This document shows positions 57,794-64,000 of a stretch of 64,000 nucleotides of DNA, one piece after another. Position 1 is the first letter of the stretch, and every line of letters starts with the position of its first letter. The notes under the pieces were generated by a model that saw nothing but the letters and a program-made list of their open reading frames with translations, ran no database searches and had not been told where the DNA came from. The position numbers and the translations under genes were made by a program. The DNA comes from Bacteroidota bacterium (lineage in GTDB: Bacteria > Bacteroidota > Bacteroidia > NS11-12g > UBA9320), in the NCBI GenBank assembly GCA_013359235.1, contig JABWCE010000003.1, positions 62,001 through 126,000 on the forward strand. Direction: 5' to 3'.

Positions 57794-58525
57794 ATGAAGT
57801 CAAAAAAGCATAAACTTTTTGTGGTTTTATCAGGCATTTTTATAATTAATGTAATTCTTGCAGAGTTTATAGGGGTAAAGATTTTTTCACTTGAGTCAAC
57901 TATTGGTATTGCTCAAGCAAAAATACCAATATTAGGAAATGATTTTTCGTTTGATCTTACAGCAGGTGTTTTGCTTTGGCCTGTAGTCTTTGTACTTACA
58001 GATATTATAAATGAACATTTTGGTGTAAAAGGTGTAAAATTTATTTCGTGGCTTACTTCAATTTTGGTTTTTTATGCTTTTGTTTTAACGTTTTTTGCAA
58101 TAAAACTCACGCCGGCAGCTTGGTGGGAAACTACAAACAAAAAAGTAGGAGTTGACAATATGCAATTAGCATTTAAAGCTGTTTTCGGTCAAAGCAACTG
58201 GATTATATTAGGTTCATTAACTGCTTTTTTAGTAGGACAAATATTAGATGCTTTAATTTTTCAAAAAATAAAGACAATGCTCAACAATAAAATGCTTTGG
58301 TTTAGAGCAACTGTTTCTACCATTATTTCTCAATTTATTGATAGTTATTTGGTTCTTTTTATAGCTTTTTATCTTGGCAGCAATTGGAGTTTTAAAACTG
58401 TTATGAGTATTGGTACAGGAAACTACATTTATAAATTCATTGTTGCATTGCTTATGATACCCTTATTGTATTTTATACATTATCTAATAAATAAATATTT
58501 AAAATCTGATGAAATAAAAAAATAA
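57794..58525 (+). CDS. Queuosine precursor transporter (YhhQ/VUT family)
   Basis: The ATG at 57794 is preferred to a TTG at 57776; it gives 243 residues. Six transmembrane helices carry the family pattern: VILAEFIGVKIF, GVLLWPVVFVLTDIINEHFG, and the C-terminal STIISQFIDSYLVLFIAFYLG. Relatives import preQ0/preQ1 for queuosine in tRNA. No preQ1 riboswitch was found in the leader. Two lysine-rich ends face the cytoplasm. Confidence 0.9.
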   Translation: MKSKKHKLFVVLSGIFIINVILAEFIGVKIFSLESTIGIAQAKIPILGNDFSFDLTAGVLLWPVVFVLTDIINEHFGVKGVKFISWLTSILVFYAFVLTFFAIKLTPAAWWETTNKKVGVDNMQLAFKAVFGQSNWIILGSLTAFLVGQILDALIFQKIKTMLNNKMLWFRATVSTIISQFIDSYLVLFIAFYLGSNWSFKTVMSIGTGNYIYKFIVALLMIPLLYFIHYLINKYLKSDEIKK

Positions 58526-58535
58526 TAATCTAAGG

Positions 58536-60029
58536 TTATTTATCAACCCTTACCAAACCGGCTTTTGCTCTTTGTTCAAGACTATTTTCATATTCTTTGT
58601 TTTTAGTAAAAGTTAAAGCTTTTTTATAGTATTTTTTTGCATTTTCGGTATCTTTTAGCAATTCGTATATTGTAGCAGTTTCTATGCAGGCAGAGGTTGC
58701 AAAATAATGAGGAAGATTTTGCCCTTCATCTATAACAATTTTATAGTGCATTATTGCAAAATCGTTTTTTCCCATTTTCTGATATATTCTACCCAAACGG
58801 TAATTGAATTCTATTTTATCACGAGTTTCCGAAAAATTTTTTACACTTTTATTTTCAAGTTCTTTCAACGCCCTTTCCAGATAACCTCCATCACATAACA
58901 ACCGCGACCTCAAAAGTGAAATATTAGGAATATAACTTGAACTTGCACTCTTTTGTGCTTGCTTGTCTTCGTCAGTAAAATTGTATCCCATTTTATTTAT
59001 TTTAGCATTATAATACTTGTACTTTTCATATTCGCCATTAATAAGGTAATGCCATGACAACTTTTGCAAAGCACTTTTTATATAATTTCTACCCTTAAAT
59101 TTTGTAATGTATTCTTTTAAATAATAGTCAGCATTTTCGTCCAATCGCGAAAGTTTACTTACACCGAGCAAGTAATTACAAAATTCTAAATTCACATAAT
59201 CTTTCCCTTTAGGGCGGTTGCTCAATACCTCAATTGCTTCCTCGTTTTTATTAATTTTTATAAGAAAAGATGCTCTGAGATAGCTGCTAAACAGATTTAT
59301 TTTCCAGTCTTCAGTACATTTGTCTAAAATATTCCAAGCCTTCAACTCATCATGTAAAACATAATTATATAAACCACCTTCGAAAATGCGTGCTTCAAGC
59401 TTAAACTTTTGCCACTCGCTTGTTTCGGTTAATTTTGCTTCCGAAATTTTTTTTATAGTTTTCATACCTTCTTTTACTGAAGGTTCTATTCCAAACAAAG
59501 TAACCAACCATTTGTAATAACCGGGCATAGTTCCCGAAAATGTTTGAATAACACCCAAAATTGTGTTGTTTGGTAAAAAATCGGGATATTTTTTGTTATT
59601 TTCTTTTAGTAAAATATACGCTTCGCGAATATTTGAGCCTGCCGAAAAATAATCTTCAAACTTAAATTGAGTTATACCAAAAAAAAACAATAGTTGCCCT
59701 TTAAAAAACTTACCATAAGGCGATTTCACTGCTTTTTTATCAATAAGTTTTAAATTTTGTTTAATATTTGTGCTGAGTTTTTTATAGTCTTTTTCATTTT
59801 CATTTATAAAAACCTTTACAATTTCACACAATGATTTCAGGTAATACACAGCAGCATTGTCTTTACTTGATTTTATTTCTTGTTCAATAATAATATCAGC
59901 TTGAGGCAGTTTTAGCTTATAAATATCTTCGAAGGCAGAATTTATATTACTATTAAATTCAACTTTTGCCTTGGTTGTAAAACAACCAATACCCAACCCT
60001 AAGAAAATTATTAATTTGAAAATTTTCAT
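58536..60029 (-). CDS. Secreted helical-repeat (TPR-like) protein
   Basis: A 497-residue protein with a signal segment and helix-pair repeats, some clear TPRs near the C-terminus (DKIEFNYRLGRIYQKMGKNDFAIMHY, IETATIYELLKDTENAKKYYKKAL). The N-terminal half is of less clear type (AFEDIYKLKLPQADIIIEQE). Such proteins are common in Bacteroidota and probably act as scaffolds in the periplasm. Function unknown. It is convergent with the queuosine transporter gene. Confidence 0.8.
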   Translation of the reverse strand: MKIFKLIIFLGLGIGCFTTKAKVEFNSNINSAFEDIYKLKLPQADIIIEQEIKSSKDNAAVYYLKSLCEIVKVFINENEKDYKKLSTNIKQNLKLIDKKAVKSPYGKFFKGQLLFFFGITQFKFEDYFSAGSNIREAYILLKENNKKYPDFLPNNTILGVIQTFSGTMPGYYKWLVTLFGIEPSVKEGMKTIKKISEAKLTETSEWQKFKLEARIFEGGLYNYVLHDELKAWNILDKCTEDWKINLFSSYLRASFLIKINKNEEAIEVLSNRPKGKDYVNLEFCNYLLGVSKLSRLDENADYYLKEYITKFKGRNYIKSALQKLSWHYLINGEYEKYKYYNAKINKMGYNFTDEDKQAQKSASSSYIPNISLLRSRLLCDGGYLERALKELENKSVKNFSETRDKIEFNYRLGRIYQKMGKNDFAIMHYKIVIDEGQNLPHYFATSACIETATIYELLKDTENAKKYYKKALTFTKNKEYENSLEQRAKAGLVRVDK

Positions 60030-60034
60030 ATAAA

Positions 60035-60063
60035 ATAAAAAGGGACTGGTTTCCCAATCCCTT
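60035..60063 (-). terminator. Terminator after the zinc-ribbon gene
   Basis: AGGGACTGG and CCAATCCCT pair with one mismatch around a four-base loop; the minus strand continues with a T-rich run. It separates the zinc-ribbon gene from the TPR gene. Confidence 0.75.
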
Positions 60064-60083
60064 CAAATATTGAATTATTTTTT

Positions 60084-60899
60084 TTATTCTTCTTCCTTTT
60101 TTGCTCCAAGTCGTCTTCTCAATTTTGGCTTTTCTTCTTCAACTATTTCTTCTTCGGCTATCCCTGCAAGTTTTGCATCAACTAATACTCTTCCGCAATG
60201 TTCGCAAATAACAATTTTTTTGTACGACCTTATATCTGCTTCCAACTGCGGGGGGAGTTTTGCAAAACAACCACCACAACTCGAACGCAAAACAGGTGCA
60301 ATAGCAATTCCGTTTTTCACATTGTTGCGAATACGGTCATAAGCTTTTAAAAGTTTTTCATCAACGTGTTTTTCAACTTCAAGGCGTTCTTTCAACAAAA
60401 TTTCCTCTTCTTTTTCTGTTTCTGCAACAATTTCTGTTAACTCGCTTTTTTTATGTTCAAGGTCAGAACTCCTGTTTTCAAGTGCTCCTTTCACAGTTTC
60501 AATCATCATATTTTTTTCTTCGATGATTTTGTTGCTATCATTTATTCTTTTCTCTGCTGCAAGAATTTCAAGTCCTTGAAGCTCTACTTCTTTGTTCAAA
60601 GCTTCATATTCTCGGTTGTTTTTTACGTTGTTGAGTTGCTCAGAGTATTTTTTTATAAGCGAATTTGAATCAACAATTTTTTGATTGTTTACTCTTATTT
60701 TTTCTTTTAGTTCATCAATTTCGTTTTCAATGTTCTGAATTCGTGTGTCAAGCCCTGTGATTTCATCTTCAAGGTCTGATACTTCGAGAGGAAGTTCGCC
60801 TCTTACTGCACGAAGTTTATCTAATTTGCTGTCGAAAGCCTGAACATTGAATAATGCTTTGAGTTTGTCTTCTACTGAGTATGATTTTTGTACTGTCAT
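60084..60899 (-). CDS. Coiled-coil protein with C4 zinc ribbon
   Basis: The 271-residue protein has a long antiparallel coiled coil (about 15-190) and a C-terminal zinc ribbon with SSCGGCFAKLPPQ and VICEHCGRVL supplying four cysteines. It belongs to the C4-type zinc ribbon (zf-RING_7) family that is widespread beside Nif3 genes. A charged tail follows. Its ATG overlaps the Nif3 stop codon (TAATG), so translation is coupled. Function in bacteria is not settled. Confidence 0.9.
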   Translation of the reverse strand: MTVQKSYSVEDKLKALFNVQAFDSKLDKLRAVRGELPLEVSDLEDEITGLDTRIQNIENEIDELKEKIRVNNQKIVDSNSLIKKYSEQLNNVKNNREYEALNKEVELQGLEILAAEKRINDSNKIIEEKNMMIETVKGALENRSSDLEHKKSELTEIVAETEKEEEILLKERLEVEKHVDEKLLKAYDRIRNNVKNGIAIAPVLRSSCGGCFAKLPPQLEADIRSYKKIVICEHCGRVLVDAKLAGIAEEEIVEEEKPKLRRRLGAKKEEE

Positions 60900-61999
60900 T
60901 AATAAAAATATTTAACCGGATTTGTTTTTGTTTCCGTCAAAACGGGTGCAAAATTAGGAAATTTATTTTTAATTATTTCAATTATTAATTCTTTAGTAAA
61001 TTGTTCTGATTCATAATGCCCGATATCGCATATCAAAATATTATTTTCTCCGTCAAAAAATTCATGGTATTTAAAATCGCTTGTTACAAAAGCATCAGCT
61101 CCAGCAGATTTGGCATCTTCCAACAAAAAACTACCCGAGCCCCCACAAATTGCTACTTTCTTTATTTCTTTGTCAAATTGAGTATATTTTATAACATCTA
61201 AATTCATATTTCTTTTAAGTAAATTTAGAAATTCAGTTACTTTTAAAGAATTTTGAAATTCACCAACAATACCTGAACCTACATAATTTGAAGTGTTTAA
61301 CATCATAAAAATATCATAAGCCACTTCTTCGTATGGATGTGCACTTTGCAAAGCTGAAATAATTTTGTTTTTTAGAAAAACTGGGAAAACTGTTTCAATT
61401 TTTATTTCATTTTCAAAATGTAATTTATTTATTTCGCCTTTAAAGGGGTTAGCATTTTCGTTTGCTTTAAACGTTCCTTTCCCTTCTGTGTTAAACGAAC
61501 ATGAATCGTAATTTCCTATTTTACCTGCTCCTGCTGCAAACAATGCTTCTCTCACTTTATCGGCATATTCGTTTGGCACAAAAGTAATAAGTTTTGCAAG
61601 TTGTGATGGGGCATTTCTCAAAACTTTCAAGTTTTTAAGCATTAGTTTTTCGGCTATTTTACTGTTTACACCATTTTGCAAAACATTGTCAAGGTTTGTA
61701 TGAATAGCATAAATTGAAATACCGTTTTGTATGGCTTTCAAAATAGTTTTCTCAATGTAATTTGATCCTGTTATTTTCTTTAACCCTTTGAAAATAATTG
61801 GGTGATGAGAAATTATTAAATTACACTGTTTTTTAATTGCTTCGTCAATTACTGCTTCGGTACAATCTAAGCAAACTAAAATATTATTGACTTTTTCGTC
61901 AATATTTCCAATCAGAAATCCGGAGTTATCATAGTTTTCCTGTAGTTGCAGAGGAGCTATTCTTTCAAGATGTGTAACTATATCTTTAATTAAAGTCAT
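60899..61999 (-). CDS. Nif3-like dinuclear metal centre protein
   Basis: A 366-residue protein of the Nif3/YbgI (GTP cyclohydrolase I type 2-like) family with the PII-like middle insert, normal for Bacteroidota. Metal-site motifs include LIISHHPIIFKG near residue 65 with two histidines, and DAFVTSDFKYHEFFDG and CDIGHYESE at the end. The biochemical role remains unsettled in this family. A TATATTTG box lies eight bases before the ATG. Confidence 0.93.
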   Translation of the reverse strand: MTLIKDIVTHLERIAPLQLQENYDNSGFLIGNIDEKVNNILVCLDCTEAVIDEAIKKQCNLIISHHPIIFKGLKKITGSNYIEKTILKAIQNGISIYAIHTNLDNVLQNGVNSKIAEKLMLKNLKVLRNAPSQLAKLITFVPNEYADKVREALFAAGAGKIGNYDSCSFNTEGKGTFKANENANPFKGEINKLHFENEIKIETVFPVFLKNKIISALQSAHPYEEVAYDIFMMLNTSNYVGSGIVGEFQNSLKVTEFLNLLKRNMNLDVIKYTQFDKEIKKVAICGGSGSFLLEDAKSAGADAFVTSDFKYHEFFDGENNILICDIGHYESEQFTKELIIEIIKNKFPNFAPVLTETKTNPVKYFY

Positions 62000-62007
62000 A
62001 CAATTGA

Positions 62008-62015
62008 CAAATATA
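62008..62015 (-). promoter_or_regulatory. -7 promoter box of the Nif3-zinc ribbon unit
   Basis: TATATTTG on the minus strand, eight bases before the ATG at 61999. Confidence 0.55.
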
Positions 62016-62197
62016 AATTTTTAGATAGTATTTGAGCTAATTTTAAAATCAAACATTTTAATTTTTTTAGCCAAAATCAATAATAAATTACCATTCGGAA
62101 ACTAATTTCTCATTTTCGGAAATTTTATTGTGCTGATTTGTATTTGTGTAATTAATATTGAACCATAAAATATGTTTATTTTAAAAAGAAATAGAAA

Positions 62198-62836
62198 ATG
62201 AAAAAGGCAGTTTTACTTTTAATTATCACCAAACTCATTATCTTGTTAAGTGTTGTTGTAACAAGGGCAGATAATGAATCTACTGATTTATCAATAAATT
62301 TTCAAGGAAGACAGGTAAACGAAAACGTAGAACTAAATTGGACATTAGAAACCGAAAATGATGTTGATTTTTATATTATAGAATTTTCAAAAGATGCAAC
62401 AAAATGGTCTACTCTTGGCAATACTTCGAGCAAAGGCAATTCTGCAAAACAAGTAAGATATAATTTTACACATACAAAAGCTGATGCAGGTATTATTTAT
62501 TACCGAATTGCCCAAATTTTTAATAGCGGAACTATTGCATACTCAAAAACTATTTCAATTAATTTAAAAAAAGGATTTATAAATAATAGTATAAATATTT
62601 GCCCCAATCCTGTAAAAGATATGATTTTGATAAATATTGGGTTGAACGAAAACAGCATTTGTCAATTCAATTTAACAGATATTATTGGCAACAAATTTTT
62701 AAATGAAAACAAGGAATTAATGAAAGGAAACAATATATTAAATTACGATTTTTCAAAACTTTCTGATGGTATATACCTATTAAAAATATATGATAACAAT
62801 GGTTATTGTAAAACAACAAAAATTCTAAAAAAATAA
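62198..62836 (+). CDS. Secreted protein with T9SS type A sorting domain
   Basis: The 212-residue protein has a signal peptide, a fibronectin III-like beta domain (about 28-118; NENVELNWTLETENDVDFYIIEFS) and a C-terminal type IX secretion sorting domain (about 140-212) with ICPNPVKDMILINI and LSDGIYLLKIYDN. T9SS moves such proteins to the cell surface. It is small for a T9SS client and has no visible catalytic domain. A strong terminator follows. Confidence 0.9.
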   Translation: MKKAVLLLIITKLIILLSVVVTRADNESTDLSINFQGRQVNENVELNWTLETENDVDFYIIEFSKDATKWSTLGNTSSKGNSAKQVRYNFTHTKADAGIIYYRIAQIFNSGTIAYSKTISINLKKGFINNSINICPNPVKDMILINIGLNENSICQFNLTDIIGNKFLNENKELMKGNNILNYDFSKLSDGIYLLKIYDNNGYCKTTKILKK

Positions 62837-62877
62837 CATACTTACTTAAAATTTTTAATGCCTATTTACAAAAATGT

Positions 62878-62899
62878 CCTGCAAGTTAGCAGGCTTTTT
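62878..62899 (+). terminator. Terminator of the T9SS protein gene
   Basis: CCTGC (62878-62882) and GCAGG (62889-62893) form a stem with a six-base loop, followed by CTTTTTT. Confidence 0.8.
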
Positions 62900-62947
62900 T
62901 GTTTGTAAAAAATTATAAATATATAAGTAAAATAAGCCCCAAAAAAC

Positions 62948-62955
62948 TAATTTTG
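62948..62955 (+). promoter_or_regulatory. -7 promoter box of the aconitase gene
   Basis: TAATTTTG fits TAnnTTTG and lies 24 bases before the ATG at 62980. Confidence 0.55.
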
Positions 62956-62979
62956 CAGAAAGAAAAAAAAACACAAAAT

Positions 62980-64000
62980 ATGTTTGATTTAGATGTAATA
63001 AAAGCAGTATATTCAAAAATTGCACAACGCCTTGAACAAGCCCGCAAAACAGTTAATTCACCACTTACACTTACCGAAAAAATTTTATATTCACATCTTT
63101 GGGAAAATGATTTAAACAAAGGGTTTGAACGAGGTATTAGTTATGTTGACTTTGCCCCAGATAGAGTAGCCATGCAAGATGCTACGGCACAAATGGCACT
63201 TTTGCAGTTTATGCAAGCAGGAAGACCAAAAGTTGCTGTACCTTCAACCGTTCACTGCGACCATTTAATTCTTGCAAAAGACGGTGCTGCTCAAGATTTA
63301 GCAAATTCAAAAAATTCAAACAAAGAAGTTTTTGATTTTCTTTCGTCAGTTTCAAACAAATACGGAATAGGTTTTTGGAAGCCCGGTGCAGGAATTATTC
63401 ATCAAGTAATACTTGAAAATTATGCTTTTCCGGGTGGTATGATGATAGGAACTGATAGCCATACAGTAAATGCAGGCGGGCTTGGGATGATTGCAATTGG
63501 TGTTGGCGGGGCTGATGCTTGCGATGTAATGGCTGGTTTACCATGGGAATTGAAATTTCCAAAAATTATAGGTGTAAAACTTAACGGAAAGCTCAGCGGA
63601 TGGGCATCTGCCAAAGATGTTATTTTAAAACTTGCAGGTATTCTTACAGTAAAAGGTGGTACTGGTTACATAATTGAATATTTTGGTGAAGGTGCTACAA
63701 GTCTTTCTTGCACAGGAAAAGGCACAATTTGCAATATGGGAGCAGAAATTGGAGCAACTACTTCAGTTTTTGGTTACGACGAATCAATGAGAAAATATCT
63801 GATTTCGACAGGAAGGCAAAATCTTGTAACAGAAGCAGACAAAATAAGCCAACATCTTACAGCCGATAGCGAAGTTTATGAAAATCCCAAAAAATATTTT
63901 GACCAACTTATTGAAATTAATCTATCAGAACTTGAGCCTCACATTAACGGACCTTTTACACCAGATGCAGCATGGGAAATTTCAAAATTTGCTGATGCTG
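62980..64000 (+). CDS. Aconitate hydratase (3' end outside window)
   Basis: The reading from the ATG at 62980 is open to the right edge and shows 340 residues. It begins [20 protein letters not shown] and carries [34 protein letters not shown] and [18 protein letters not shown], which are the first substrate and dipole-helix motifs of aconitase (mitochondrial-type). The iron-sulfur cysteines lie beyond the window. The enzyme interconverts citrate and isocitrate in the TCA cycle. The full protein should be about 750 residues. Confidence 0.95.
   Translation, partial: MFDLDVIKAVYSKIAQRLEQARKTVNSPLTLTEKILYSHLWENDLNKGFERGISYVDFAPDRVAMQDATAQMALLQFMQAGRPKVAVPSTVHCDHLILAKDGAAQDLANSKNSNKEVFDFLSSVSNKYGIGFWKPGAGIIHQVILENYAFPGGMMIGTDSHTVNAGGLGMIAIGVGGADACDVMAGLPWELKFPKIIGVKLNGKLSGWASAKDVILKLAGILTVKGGTGYIIEYFGEGATSLSCTGKGTICNMGAEIGATTSVFGYDESMRKYLISTGRQNLVTEADKISQHLTADSEVYENPKKYFDQLIEINLSELEPHINGPFTPDAAWEISKFADA

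Overview
The window reads as chromosome of a Bacteroidota (Bacteroidetes) bacterium. It is strongly AT-rich. Many genes carry the phylum's -7 promoter element TAnnTTTG, Shine-Dalgarno sequences are mostly absent, and the gene content is typical of the phylum: a TonB-dependent receptor with an N-terminal carboxypeptidase-like domain, a DUF4296 lipoprotein, a T9SS C-terminal sorting domain, ribosomal protein L25 of the CTC type beside prs, a MoaC-MoaB fusion, and a Nif3 protein with the long insert. The lineage below phylum cannot be fixed from this sequence. C-type cytochromes and a full nitrate reductase show a respiring organism.

Layout. 1-10 kb: end of a membrane glycosyltransferase, mutS2 with a DUF4296 lipoprotein gene, a PLP-homeostasis protein, a TonB-dependent receptor, an ECF sigma factor with a small partner gene, a secreted protein of unknown role and a TlpA-like thioredoxin. 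10-27.9 kb: housekeeping genes in short operons: fabG with a TPR lipoprotein; a glycosyltransferase/DUF547/membrane-protein trio; cystathionine beta-synthase; fasciclin lipoprotein; HU; carA-eno-permease-aroK; CCA-adding enzyme; NAD(P)H-hydrate repair enzyme; YceI with a Crp/Fnr regulator; and tRNA-Gln-prs-L25.

28.2-52.5 kb: the centre of interest, 23 genes in one direction with no gap above about 70 bp. Two membrane-anchored cytochromes c, narGHJI, two small unknown genes and two NarK-type nitrate/nitrite transporters form the nitrate respiration part. A hemerythrin-like protein then leads a molybdenum cofactor part (moaA, moeA, a ModE-like DNA-binding protein, a TauE-family transporter, moaD, moeB-rhodanese, moaE, moaC-moaB fusion). 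A periplasmic adaptor, FtsX-type permease, ABC ATPase and P-type cation ATPase follow with overlapping reading frames. The cofactor genes supply the Mo-bis-MGD precursor that NarG needs; the cytochromes c probably connect the NarGHI complex to periplasmic electron carriers, as in the Thermus narC-GHJIK arrangement. The operon start has a TTG-N18-TACTTTTG promoter and a 20-bp palindrome of Crp/Fnr geometry centred about 41 bp upstream of the expected transcription start. A second promoter lies before the hemerythrin gene.

52.6-64 kb: a VOC-domain protein, DEAD-box helicase, fructose-1,6-bisphosphatase, TPR proteins, a queuosine-precursor transporter, a zinc-ribbon coiled-coil protein with Nif3, a T9SS-sorted protein and the start of aconitase, which runs off the right edge.

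No insertion sequences, CRISPR arrays, prophage genes or rRNA genes were seen. The most unusual items are the NarK protein with an 88-residue periplasmic insert that resembles a barrel-sandwich (lipoyl-like) fold, the duplicated cytochrome c genes, the two unknown genes inside the nar operon, the P-type ATPase that lacks the usual calcium-site motifs, and several palindromes placed as operators.
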